Assembly (NCBI RefSeq): GCF_000143535.2
Contig: NC_037315.1
Span: forward strand, 1,860,001-1,924,000
Reading direction: 5' to 3'
Source: Botrytis cinerea B05.10
Lineage: Eukaryota; Ascomycota; Leotiomycetes; Helotiales; Sclerotiniaceae
Length of the DNA: 64,000 nt
The notes under the pieces are model-generated. The model searched no databases, was not told the origin of the DNA, and worked only from the letters and a program-made list of their open reading frames with translations. A program made the position numbers and the translations under genes. Below, piece after piece: positions 11,443 through 23,285 of this stretch (position 1 is its first letter; each line of letters starts with the position of its first letter).

Positions 11443-14138
11443 ATGTTATCTTCAACAACTTTATTGCATCAATCCTTTTTGGCTATGATTACAGAATCCT
11501 ATTCTCCTATCGGCGCACTTATAATAGTACCAATTGTTATCCTATTGCTCGTTGTATTCATTGCGTTGAAGGCAGGTAGTATTTGGAGGTGGATTGTCAA
11601 CTGTTGCCACCGGCCTGGGAATACTTTTCATCGTTCTAGATTATACCGGAGATTCAAAACTCGAAATTTAAGTTCCGAAGATACCTACGACGGGGCCTGG
11701 AGCGATTTGGAGACTACGAGATCGGGTGGTTCTAGTTTTCTTAGCAGAGCTTCCAGATTGAACACTTTTATGAATCCGTCTTCGGAAACACATTCAACAA
11801 CCTCAATATGGCACACTCCATCTCACCAAACCAGGAGCTTCAAGAGCCCGAGGTCGAGCCGCTACGAATTATCAAACGTAGCCAAACCGTTACCAGTCGT
11901 ATTTCGAGCTCAAGATTTGGAGACGCAGATGAATGGGGAATGGCTGGATCCCCATTCGATGATGAGGGTGAGGGAAGCCCGCCAGTGGCAGCAGACAGAC
12001 CCGTAGGGCCTTTAACTATACATAAGATAAGAAGGGGTAAGGGTAGAGGCAGCATTCTGAATGATGGCGGTTTGTCTATCAAGGTTGTGGACATTGTGAA
12101 GCAAGGTATTGAAAGTCTAGGCATCAGTCATACTACAACAAAAACTAATTGTTTCAGATTGTCCTGTGAATTCTAAAGCCGAATTTGAACTCACACCAAA
12201 AGCATCTGATGCGCAGAGGAATAAGAGCACAGGAAATTTCCTGAGGACGGAGTTACATTCTGTGAGTTCAGAAAACGACTTCGAATCTCCAGATATTCGA
12301 AAATTAGCTGGCTCTCCTATAGTACCACAAAGAAAGAAATCTAAATCTAAGTATTCTCTTTTGAGAGCATTTGGTGGTCGACGGAGTGAGGATTTGGTTC
12401 CTAAGCCTAATCTTGGTCGAAGCGATTCTTCAGCTTCGACGAAATCACATAGTACTCTTCTTCGCAAGCTTTCTCGTAGAACATCTACAGCTTCTACAAT
12501 TCAATCGATAGCTTCCTCGAGTATTAGGACTGTCGAGCTCTCTAATCCGTTTGACACAATTGACAATCAGAGCATTAATGATTCCAGGATCAATTCGAGA
12601 GCATCTTCCTACTACGATGAAACTATCATGATATCGAACCCACCAACACCCACACCCACACTCGTACCAACATACAGCTCCTCTAGAGATGATAACTTTG
12701 TCCTGTGTCCACAGATTTCTGTCACTCCGGAGAGTGCTAGTGTGAATGCGGGAGTTTGTACATTATGGGCTGCTGTTGAGATCACTGGCGTACTTCGGAG
12801 AGCTGATGGTACGTCAACATTGGATGATGCGGGTCGCACCTATAGTACACAAAGCCTTACTCCACGATTTTTAGGTAGGTTATAGAGTCTCTTAATCTTT
12901 GTAAAGTGCTCACATTAAATTTTCTAGACCTCAGAAGTTATGGCAGTCTTCACAACATTGCTGTTGAATTCCAACCCGGACCAGATTGTATCATAGTTGA
13001 CCAGCCGGCAGACACCTTCCAAGCTAAGACTATTCGAGTAAGTGAGACTCATCTTATGTTAGTTAAAATACGATTGAACGAAGTCAAAAATTCGCAATCA
13101 CATGCGAAAGAAAGATCATCTGACGAACTGATTGAAAACCTGAATGAAATTTTGGGAGACATCACTACCCATTATTTAACTGTGAAACTAAACTATAGAC
13201 ACTCGGCTTTCTTAAACATGAGATCGCAGGCCGCCGAAGGAGAGTTCAGGCTCTTACCACAACACACTTTGCTGGAAACCAAGGCCACAGCATCTATTAA
13301 GCGTCACAATCCAGCATCTGCTTGGTCGCCTAGAAACTCTGGGACTTTGAATTTGACAGTAGGAGCTAGTGTACTTACGAAAATTATCGAGAAGCACTTT
13401 TCGGCCGAGAAATCTAGAGAAGCACTCCAGAAACTTGCGGATGACAGAACAACGATCCCATATTCTCGGAGAACCTTCGGATATTCGTCGGATAAAGAAA
13501 ATCGGAAGTCTACAGCTAGCTTATTGTCATATGAAGATTCAACTAGCAATTTACTCTCTCATTCGTTTTCCATGACAGCCATCTCAAATTTCAATGCTCG
13601 AGGTAGCCCTGTTTCCAAACGTCTAGGTTCACCTTACGATCATCCATTAGATGAAGTAGACAGCGAAATGGATCCTGCCCGGAAAATCTGGTCACAAATG
13701 CGAAGGACCTCACGTCCTGCTCGTAAGCATCCACGGGCGAGTATCAGCGACGGGAACTACTTCAGCCCAGATCAAGACGCGCTATTCGAGTGTGCTCCAC
13801 GATATGGAGGTAGTTTAAGAGGGCCAAATACCTCAATTTTTGAACCGCCTGATAATTTCCTGGAAACTTCGCTTGAATTGACGCCAAAAGCAAAACGAGA
13901 TCGAGTTTCGAAAGGGAAAAGTACAAGTTCTGTGATTGATGATGATAGACATCATCTTAGAGAGATGGCGCTGAGAAATAAGAGAAGCGTAGGCCAAGAA
14001 ACTTTGAGAAGTATGGTGCCTAGTACTCATAGTGTTGGAAACGCGTTCGGGGGTAGGCACGGTGGTGTTTTAGGGGCCGTAGCGGGAGTAGGATTACCGG
14101 GTAGAAATTGGGGACAATGGTTACCTTGGGGTGGTTAG
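11443..14138 (+). CDS. Large membrane-anchored protein of unknown function
   Basis: The protein starts near 11443 (alternative ATG at 11485) and has one strong N-terminal membrane segment (ALIIVPIVILLLVVFIALKAG) followed by a Ser/Arg-rich, probably cytosolic tail. Two introns are clear: 12106..12157 (GTATTG...TTTCAG, branch ACTAAT) and 12875..12927 (GTAGGT...TTCTAG). A frame change between ~11745 and 12004 also requires an intron of 3n+2 nt or an indel; 11853..11896 (44 nt, GTCGAG...CCAG) would fit but its donor is weak. The middle has a beta-rich stretch (FVLCPQISVTPESASVNAGVCTLW, then a block after 12928 with FLNMRSQAA and GTLNLTVGASVLTKIIEKHF). The C-terminus ends in a Gly-rich tail. I recognise no named domain. 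Confidence 0.7.
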
Positions 14139-16292
14139 ATGTTGTTGTGGGTATTGATTGAACATTCGTTCCTTATCTGACTTAAAGTTGGACATTCAGA
14201 CGGTCAAAATAATTAGTTGATCCTGTTGGGATTGTTATAGGAAGGGCTGCCTATACTTATGATGAGAATTAATAATTTTTTTGCCTCTCTTTTCATTAAT
14301 ATAGTTAGTATCAATCAATGCATATGCATATTTCTGAAGTTAAACATCAATCTTGGCATTGCTTTTGGTAGTGAAGGTATGAAATAGTGTAACCAATATA
14401 TCTGCGATCCTCCCTCACCTGTAAGTCCTTTGCATTGTGACCCATGTCAGGAGAGTTGCTTTGAATTTCAGTCTGTTACATAGCTATGTAAAATTCATAA
14501 GAGTTACTATTAGGAAGAGTTATCCATATACTCGCGAGAATGAGAACACACTCATGATGTGCTGAAGTTTTTCTTTCTTTGTTAGTTTTGCTAGTGAGAT
14601 GAAAGGCTATTCTATTTTTTGGAGTGAAGCATTTGAAGATTACATTCTGAATCCGAACCTGATTAGATCAGTAGAGTGGTTTATAGGAGAGAAAACGTCA
14701 TTCTTTCTCTTCATAACCCGATTCACTCGCCATTTTCGAGCTTGCGTTATGATTGTTGCTGTCGACAGACTAGGGAAAACACAACTGATGATGTAGAAAG
14801 CGTCAATGTTGGAGATTCGTGGCACTCGTATACTAGGTAGCCAACGATATTGTGTGCAGTGTCTTCTAGAGAAGTTGCCCATTGGAAACGATGTTACTAG
14901 AAAAGATAGCATCAGTCAATCATTACATGGTAATGTGCTAATATGCATCAGTTGATTAAGTGGACAGAAATAAAGGTATGCGATACAAAGTTATTTGTAT
15001 GCTGATTTGTGTGTACAGATATTTCGACAGAACACTGGCATCTGTGGGCAACGACAAGTTGATTTCATGATCTACAAATGACTTGTTAGGAATTTTTATC
15101 ATAGTTCATGTGTTCGTGCTGATACCAAACTCCTGTGATCTATGTTGAAAATTTTAACTGGTCTATATATAGCCCGTCAGCCCATTAAGACTTTATATTT
15201 TATCAGCTGATATTTCTTCTCGGACCCCTCACTCGGATACCTTAGTCGAGATGGGTCATTTTACAGGAAGGAAAAGAACTTCATTGAATCTGTTATAGAT
15301 GTGCTTTAGGCGACTATTTTAGCGATTCTAGTATAAGAATATTTAGTTTGAGCAGATTCTTTCTAGCTTGAGGAAGGTTCATGAAATCTATTACCTCACT
15401 AGCAACGAGAAAGAATCTTGCTCCGTGCTTAATTTGCAAGGTCGTTCGTAGAAGGGACTTGGACTAGAACGATGGAGTCAACGGGCTTGAAAGCTGATAT
15501 GAAGGTGTTGGATCGCGTATATCTCTGGCTGATAAGCGGAAAGAGTAGAATGATCATAGATTACCTAAGCTTGAAGGTGTTTTAAAAGTACGCTCAATTA
15601 TTTTCACCCAATAGAAGGTGGAACTGTTAGGAGAAGACTTTTAAAGTATGGCTTTCTGGCACTTCTAGAGTCCATTGAAGCAATTAGATAGCTAGCTATA
15701 TGATAGAAGATGATTCAAGCTCGAATTGCAATCTTGAGTTTTGGTCTAGATGTACGGTACGATCAAGATCATTTACCAAGTCTTTACATATAGCTGAGAC
15801 TATTATTTTCGTTTGTTTTTGTAGCTGTAAGCGAGAATAAAAGTGGGTTGATAATTGGTACGGCCATTACCTAGATAGTGATCAGATGCAATGAGATAGG
15901 GTGTGATATAAGCTAAAGCTAGAATATTACCTATTGATATTCAGAATCAATAAGACCGTATAGTAGTAGTAGTGAATACAACATGACTAAGAAATCATAC
16001 GGTGAACTAAGGCATTGGGGGTACGGTCGTCAAATCAGCCAGCCCACTTTGATTTAAGAATACTAAGACGTATGGTACTTATTACTTAAAGGCTCCTGGA
16101 GTAGATCTCAAGTTCTTTACTTGACATCCTCCTTGTTCTCATTCAGAATACGTCTCAAGTTCTCGTAAAAACAAATCGTTCGAGCTTTCAACCGACCAAT
16201 ACTTACTACATACTAGTAAGTTGATCACCAACAGCAATCATTGGACATACAATAACATCTAGAAACTAGTGAAGGTTAAAAATCTACTCTCC
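14139..16292. other. Intergenic, AT-rich
   Basis: About 2.1 kb without a supportable gene on either strand. The longest frames at 14599-14912 lie opposite each other and encode no domain. I see no clear repeat. Confidence 0.5.
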
Positions 16293-17213
16293 ATGCAATC
16301 CTACAAAGAGAAGTTGAAACAGCTCAAGCCAGACAAAAAGACGAAACTTTTCCCGAGTCTCGGATCAATTCCAATGGATCCCACTTCCCAAGAACAGACT
16401 GATACTCCCATCGCTCAAGCTTTTACCGTCTTTCCTAATCTCCCTCTCGAGTTACAGCGCAAGATATGGGAGTTTGCTGCAGTCCCAATTTCTCGCGCCA
16501 TAGAAATCCAATCCAAATACAAAAAGAAAACCAACAAACACATAACTTCTTTCTACGAAGCCTTCAACATTCAACGTGGCGTCCGATATTACACAACGAC
16601 ATCCCCTATCCCAACTAATCTTCTCCATACTTGTATCGAATCACGCAATATTGCTTTGAGGAGCTACAACTTCCGTACATTTTTCCGTCGACCCTTCTAC
16701 ATCAACGAAGATCTAGATATCTTCTGGGTACGAGGCCCAGCCGTCATCGGTTTCCCGAGTAAAAATGATAGTATCATCATACACTGTCCGCGAGAAAAAG
16801 GAAAACTGCACAACCTAATCTCAGAACACAAATTCCGCCATCTCGCCATCGACTACCAAGCTGCTCGCGATCCGTTCCCGATGTGGACGAGTTTCTTCCC
16901 GGGCCAGCGAAATCGCAGCTGGAATATGTGTTTTTGGAGAGACTATATTTTGGAGAGTCCTGCGATTGAGAAAATATATCTGGTATACACGAAACTAGAA
17001 GAGCGGGAAATGGCGCGGGAGGAAGCGAAGAATATGTCTGAGCTGGGGAAAGATTTTATGGAGAAGAGGGAGAAGGATGTTGCGGTAATTATACCGGGGG
17101 TATATAAGTGGTATTGTAAAGCTAGTGAATTGAGGAGGAGACATGGATTAGGATTCAAAGTTCCCTCTGTGGAAGCAATCCTTGACACAGAGTTCATCCA
17201 GAATTCTCATTAA
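16293..17213 (+). CDS. 2EXR domain protein
   Basis: Intronless frame of 306 residues from the ATG at 16293; the upstream in-frame GTG at 16269 is not needed. Near residue 46 it has the hallmark TVFPNLPLELQRKIWEFAAVPISRAIEI, which matches the fungal 2EXR consensus (FxxFPxLPxELRxxIWxxAxxxPRxIxI), an F-box-like motif. It is followed by LLHTCIESRNIALRSYNF and the NEDLDIFWVRG strand common in these proteins. The C-terminal third is charged and helical (EEREMAREEAKNMSELGKDFMEKREKD). 2EXR proteins are abundant and fast-evolving in filamentous ascomycetes; biochemical role unknown. Codon composition shifts from C-rich in the first half to G-rich in the second, as in the GT15 gene at 32 kb. Confidence 0.85.
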   Translation: MQSYKEKLKQLKPDKKTKLFPSLGSIPMDPTSQEQTDTPIAQAFTVFPNLPLELQRKIWEFAAVPISRAIEIQSKYKKKTNKHITSFYEAFNIQRGVRYYTTTSPIPTNLLHTCIESRNIALRSYNFRTFFRRPFYINEDLDIFWVRGPAVIGFPSKNDSIIIHCPREKGKLHNLISEHKFRHLAIDYQAARDPFPMWTSFFPGQRNRSWNMCFWRDYILESPAIEKIYLVYTKLEEREMAREEAKNMSELGKDFMEKREKDVAVIIPGVYKWYCKASELRRRHGLGFKVPSVEAILDTEFIQNSH

Positions 17214-17994
17214 GTCATCTCATTCAAAGTGTAGAATGATACTTTAACCATACTTTTCCGCTGAGATACATTATTTTATTGTCAAGATGAACCAAAATGA
17301 TAATATAGTAGATCATATATGCTCGTATAGCTTGACTTATATCCTCAATTTCTATCTGGCGCATGGAACGGTTACCAGCATTGATCTAAGCTTGAATTGG
17401 AATTCACTCCGTTGCAATTTGAGGACCTGGGTAGAAAACTTGATATGATACTTTCACCTTTTCTTTTTGGTAAAGTGTGTTATCAGCAACGATGTATAAC
17501 GAGCATCTAAATAGACGAAATACATCGACAAGAGACTTGATGATAGAATTTTCATATAGGGCAAGGCTGGAGTGGCAGGAAAAACTGCCAAGTATAAAAC
17601 TGAATTCATATTCTGGAAGAGATGGTGATTGGGGGCGGGGTGGATAGCTAGATTTCTTGAACCGCAACGATATTCAAAATACTTCAGAAGAGGCAACTAG
17701 AACCTCTAGATTTTTGAAGAGTTACTATGAGTACTTTCCGTTATTTTCATACGATCGATATCAATCCCAACGCCTATTATCGTTAGTAAATATGAACTCC
17801 ATGATGAATAACTCGACGACGTAGTCACATGATGCAAGAACCTTTCAATCATTGTGATGAATGTCAATTAACCTGCATTTTAGAAATCAAATCAATTATG
17901 AGACAAGATATGAGAAGAGCCCCAAATATCCGTTTCTATGTGAGCTTAGTACTTTCCGCGGTCTTCTTGACGAAATGGCTTTTGAACTATGTAG
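17214..17994. other. Intergenic region
   Basis: Nothing supportable; short opposite-strand frames only. It leads into the decayed SNF2 segment. Confidence 0.4.
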
Positions 17995-18929
17995 ATTGAT
18001 TCAAGGGCTTGAAATTGAGAAAATAAGCGTAGGAGAATATGTCCGTGTAGGCGTTCAAAATCGGTGTTCCTGTAATCACGATTTTTGAGTCGCCTTTTAA
18101 AGCACAACAGGCTTGGAGATATTTTCCCTTCTTATTCTTGATATTTTGGGCTTCGTCAAGGATTATCTGCGACCAATCGACATCGAAAGTGGGAATTTTG
18201 GTCTAATAAATGATAGCGTCTGGCATTGAACGAAGTCCTGCTTGATTTGATGATCCTGCTTGGATGATACGGAAAGGGACAATGTCGACGATACTTCATG
18301 TCGAGCATCCAACTCTCTAGCGAGTTAAATTCCTTCGCCACATGCGTATATGAAGTCAATACCACGTCAAACCTCGCAAGATCGTTCGCGTTTTGCTGGG
18401 CCAGTTCTTTACCATGAAAGTGACAGATCTTCGGCACTGGTGATTGCCATTTGTGGAACTCCTCTTTCCACGTTTCCAAGGCCAGAGCTGGCCCGATGAT
18501 AAGAACGGGACGTCTTCTGGTTAGTTCTAACAAAGCAGTTATCTGTAGGGTCTTTCCCAAACCCATGACATTATAAAGCGCCGTTCCCGTAGCGGTGCCT
18601 CTCTCTCCAGCCTCACTTGCGGCTAGAAGACCTATGCCTTCCAGTTGGTAATCTTTCAGGCCATTCCATTCATTTCCCAGTCTTTCTGCTGCCTTTTCCA
18701 TCCTGGGAAGTTTCAAATTGGGATTGAAGAACTTTGTGGGCTTGTTGGCTGGATGGACAATGATCTCAAGTGCTTTCCAAGCAAGATTCCAGACAGCAGC
18801 AGCGCAATCTTCGTTCGACAAGTGTCTCTCATTCTCTGATGTAAATTCTACATCCAGAGTCTCATCACCTATCTGTTGGCCTTCTGTGCCCCACTCGGGT
18901 GAGTGTTTTCGTTCTGCCCTGCGAACCAT
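17995..18929 (-). pseudogene. SNF2-family ATPase fragment (decayed)
   Basis: On the minus strand, 18929 to ~18156 reads as the front half of an SNF2 ATPase: LKDYQLEGIGLL, then ALYNVMGLGKTLQITALLEL (motif I; family DEMGLGKT, here NVMGLGKT), then RRPVLIIGPALALETWKEEFHKW (motif Ia) and FDVVLTSYTHVAKEF. The frame then runs to a stop, while another frame carries WSQIILDEAQNIKNKKG (motif II, DEAQ type) and KIVITGTPILNAYTDIF (motif III), followed by stops near 18000. The helicase C half (motifs IV-VI) is absent. A frameshift or an unrecognised intron separates the two parts. Missing half, loss of the motif I acidic residue and AT-rich flanks indicate a relic rather than a working remodeller. Confidence 0.75.
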
Positions 18930-20839
18930 CCCATCAGTGGGACTAATCGAAATTTGGCTTCTGGGCTAATAAACTTATTACTAATTTCATCACTGCTCTT
19001 AACAGTGTCCTCATCTGCGAGTGGTCTATCTTGGAATCTGAATAGGCCTAATTCACTGCTTAAAATAGTTTCTGGGACAGAACATTAATATCCGTTCAAA
19101 CAAGAGACTTGAACAAGCTTACCTTTCGAATAAAGAGGTTGGTTGAGATTATCATCCTCCGTATTGATGATGAATATTTAGTATCGAAGATCGTAGGCAG
19201 GAAATCAAATCGAGGAGAAGAAGTGTGAATAATCTTGATGTATAGGATACAAGTATTTATAGACTCACGACTGAAAAAGTAAAACGAATGTTAATTCTTT
19301 AAGCCTACGGAAAAAGTAATTGTAGATATTAGCTACGATGTTATGTGACTTCCAGGTCACGTTTCCCTCACAAACCCTATGGTAGCGAAGTTAATATTTT
19401 CGATGAAAAGAAGTTTAATATAAATCCCCATGTAAATTTCTATTATATATATAACAGTAATAATATATATATTTGTTAGTAATGATATAGTCACTTTGTT
19501 AATAACGAATATTTGCTGTTTTAAACGAAACTCGTTTATTATTGAATTTTTTTTTTTTAAAAAAAAAGAAAATAAGAGCTCTGAAAGACCTTAGAGATTT
19601 CTGGATTCTTTGAATATTAGAATTATAGGAAAAGTGAATAAAAGGGGAGTGCGTTTCAGAGCTAGAAGAAAAAGGGAGCAAATATTAGAACTAGAAGAAG
19701 AAAAAGAGTGAGTGTAATAAGAGTTATAGAGTAGATGAAAGGTATTTACTGAAAGTTTAAAGAAGAGAGAGTAAAAAGTAAATTATTTATATTACTTTCA
19801 TTTATTCTTTAATCAAACGTTTTATAATTATACCACACTATTGTGAAAGAGTAGAAGGTGGTAATGGTCACACAAGAAAAGCCTTCGCATATACCAGTAA
19901 TAGAGCAAGTGGCTATACATAGTAAATGGGGTGAATCACTACATCGCGGCAGCGGCTAGAGTAGAGCACTCAAACTTCGGAAGTCACCTTAGAAGATGGA
20001 AAATTCAATGTCTTTTTCAGGTCTACAGAAGAGAGACTATAAATACTAGAAACTCATAGCACGTGGTTTCCAGGTCACGTATTTCGCTCTCACACTATAC
20101 AGAATATATTATATAAATAGAAATACTATATAGCTTCAATTTATAGATTTATATTTATTGATTAATAGTCAAATTCAAAACAAACAAATATTCTGATAAT
20201 TCTTAGATTGAAAATTAGAATTAGCTTTTCAAATTCAAAAGTTTACTAAGTCTTTTAAATATAAAATTCTTTAGTAATGTATGAAAATAAGATTAGTTTA
20301 ATTAATATTTTAAAAATGCTTTTTCCAATTTATTATAAAATTATTAAAGATTTTCTTGTATTGATGAAGCGGTCGCTTTGTTAATCACTGATTCTGCCAC
20401 TACAGGGAAAATAGTCTCAACCTATTCGGTGAGACAGAATCTCACATGCTCCAACATTCATTCAAAATAAGTGAATTGTCGAATCTCTCAGTGTTGCGCT
20501 GAGGAGGAGTCAACTTCAGCTTATATATTCTGCAAATTCAGTTTCTCTCAACTCTCTTTTCCTTTTCCTTTTCCTTTTCCTTTTCCTTTCCTTTTTGAAT
20601 CAAGATCGACTGCAACTTTCCACGAAACCGAGACTCAGCGACGACACTTCAAAAAATTTCCTATTCTACTTAGCTACGACTTTGGCTGCAAGTAAGGCCC
20701 ATAGATTGGCCCAGGACTGCTGATCGATCGATAATTCATCAACAAAGTTATTCAAATTACTCAACTCCGCCACATATTCTTCTATTCTCAACGCACATCA
20801 AAATGGATTCTGCGACATGTATGCGCTTGGGCACTTGCT
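18930..20839. other. AT-rich relic region with diverged repeats
   Basis: From about 19100 to 20460 the DNA is strongly AT-rich, with runs such as TATATATA and long A/T tracts near 19545-19570. No frame is coding. Two segments, near 19340-19510 and 20060-20385, resemble each other: each begins with a TTCCAGGTCACGT core flanked by GTGAC/CACGT half-sites and a CTCAC motif, and each ends with CACTTTGTTAAT or CGCTTTGTTAAT. This looks like two decayed copies of one element. The last 300 bases include a TTTTCC microsatellite and the promoter of the next gene. Confidence 0.55.
20557..20588 (+). repeat. (TTTTCC)n microsatellite
   Basis: About five near-perfect copies of TTTTCC, 250 bases upstream of the start codon of the next gene, in a pyrimidine-rich leader. 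Confidence 0.9.
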
Positions 20840-21456
20840 ATGGCCGAACAATATTCTGCAAGTTTGAGAGAATACCTGAGGAAAAAGGTGGCGGTAGCCT
20901 CATGACCTATCACGGCGACACATACTAGGGGCCATTTGACATAGGCAACCGCCCAAGCCGCACCACTGATCGAAAAGGGACTTAACAGTCTTGTGGCATC
21001 TGACCGCATGAATAGCTTTGGTGATGCTTATCAACATGGGCTTGGTGCATTGGGATTGAGCGAAAATGTGCCAAAGTTTTCACCAGTTCCTTCGATCACA
21101 CAGTGTGATGAGCATCAGTTAGAACAGACTGGCAGATATCGTTCCACAGTCTCAAAGGCAAATCTGTCGGATGTTCGCGACCCTGATCCCAGTATGATTT
21201 CGGAAGAAGACTCATCAGCGGTTACCGTTTCAAGGCTTTTGGGGCTCGATCGAGTCGATTGGAAAGGAAGATTGTTCTGTCTCCCAGTAGTTCAACCCCA
21301 GTGCCCCAGCAATGTGGTAAGTCTGGTCCCAAGCTTTGTGATTGGCGACATACTATCATGTTTGCAAAGCTCAATATGTTTTACGATGACAAGATCAACT
21401 ATGCCGCTCATAGATACCTCAAGGAAGCAAAGAAACAAGGACTCATTCAACCTTAG
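20840..21456 (+). CDS. Small three-exon protein of unknown function
   Basis: No single frame is long, but three exons join cleanly: 20840..20893, 20945..21316 and 21370..21456. The introns are 51 nt (GTAGCC...CATAG, with ATACTAGG as a branch-like site) and 53 nt (GTAAGT...GCAAAG). Frame is kept at both joints and the product has 170 residues. The N-terminus is helical (MAEQYSASLREYLRKKVA, then PLIEKGLNSLVASDR), the middle is acidic/Ser-rich, and the end is LNMFYDDKINYAAHRYLKEAKKQ. No domain, signal peptide or membrane segment is visible. The first intron's donor is not canonical, so the model is less sure there. I do not recognise the family. Confidence 0.55.
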
Positions 21457-23285
21457 ACATATTCAAGCCAGATAGTCTCCCAGATAGTCCAAAGTCAAGT
21501 CTCGGCAATGGATGCTCGAATGCTTAAGCGTTGCTCTTGTAGACTGAGCCAAGTCTGGCCAAAAGATAACCAAAGTTCGGAAGCAGAGGTGATATTCTTG
21601 TGGACTGGACCAAGTCTGGGCCAAAAGATAACCAAGGAAGGCGACGTTGACTGATACCTTCATGGAATGGGTTGACTATTGGGTTCATATAGCGACTATT
21701 TCTTTTTATTTTATGATTGAGGAAGGGTGATAGAAGTTGATTTGCACTGGTACCCGGGAAATGGAGAGCGATAGGTCAGTGGCCAAGTTCTGGTCATTCG
21801 ATATTTATAATGGTGTGCCGACAGTTGGCATTACAGGGTGAATTAATTAATTCTCTTTCATTGGGGCGGATAAATCATTGGCGCGGGCCAGTTTCGATAG
21901 TTAACTTCATGCGATCTCATTTTCTTCTTCTTCTTATTGTTTTTTTGACTCAAGGGTAGCTGAGGAGGCCAACACGATGTCCATTATCTCTTTAGAACGT
22001 TTTTACAATCGAAGACATCTGAACCATTGAATGATCTGATGCTATTGCGTACACCAACATATAGCCGCGTGGTTGAACAAGAAGTTATCCAATTGTGACA
22101 ATGATCATGAGGCAGGAGTATATCACAGCTTAAGGGACTAACTATGGTCATTATATTGACATGATTTTATAGTAACAAACGAAATCATTAGAACGAAAGA
22201 CACAACACAAAACTCTAATCTCAAGTATCTGATTTACTCTAGAATCTTAGCAGAAGAAATTTCCATACTGGAATTGAAAATCGGTAGTTAATCGAATAAC
22301 GAATGAAAGCTTTCGGAAAAGCTAACGGTTATTTCATTAAATTTATTTCGCTTAACTATATAAAGTGGAGACATCTACAAGTATGTATCGTATCCCACAC
22401 CACCGTCCGGATCGATATCCCACCCCCACACATTTATTAGTTCCCCCCCTACTCTCTCTCCCATTTACAAATACCCATCAACAAATCCCAAAGTAACTTA
22501 TTATTACATCCTTCGAATCATCGACCTTGACTCACTAGGTAGTCAACATCTAAACTTATCTACTTTCTTATTCTGACCAACACACACACACACTTAGCCG
22601 ATAGTTTCTCAAATCAAATCAAATCAAAACCAAGCCATCCATATCCATCTATTTGAACAATGCCGCCGGTCAAACTAGTCTTATAATTACCGGCCGGATG
22701 CATTATATTGCCTCCGAAGCGGGTGAATGTGAATGTGAATGTGAATATGAGTGCACGTATTGATTGATGACCCATGTGGGAAGACGCGAATGGTGAGATA
22801 TATATAATGATTCGCGATTTCACTGCCAAAGAGGAGGCGGAATATAATATAATGGCAGGCAATTGCTCGAGGAGCTTACGGTCACCGCATTGGCGTTTCG
22901 ACTTGGTCAGTCTTTCTCTTGTTCATTATAAACATTATTAATATCCATCTATCAGAGTTAGATAGAGTTATTATAACAAGTCAAAGGAGAAGAATATACG
23001 ATACTATAGTTGCACTATACTACAACCACAACTACAACTAATAAACTACGATTTTCCGATATCGATGCGGCTCGTTATTATTCTCTCGTCCGATTCGAGT
23101 TACACCATTTGTTTATTATTATTTTCATTATTTCTGCCGAGGTATATATGTAGGTATATATGGATGTACATATGCTCGATTCCCAAGTGAAGATTTAGTA
23201 TTCACCATCTCATTCGAGTATATAGTGTAAAAATGAACCTTTTTGAAATCCGTGTCGGAAGGGAAAATAGTATTATAAGTAAAAT
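21457..23285. other. Intergenic with short repeats
   Basis: About 1.8 kb with no supportable gene. It holds an imperfect direct repeat at 21545-21640, a (CAAAT)n patch at 22612-22630 and a (GTGAAT)n patch at 22725-22752. The 23040-23285 part is the 3' flank of the minus-strand G-patch gene. Confidence 0.5.
21545..21640 (+). repeat. Imperfect direct repeat, two copies
   Basis: A unit with the core CCAAGTCTG(G)GCCAAAAGATAACCAA occurs near 21549-21574 and again near 21609-21635, differing by one G. It lies just downstream of the small gene. Confidence 0.7.

Noticed and set aside
17861..18088. Plus-strand frame of 75 residues
   Set aside because: Antisense to the SNF2 relic, whose motif III reads on the other strand.
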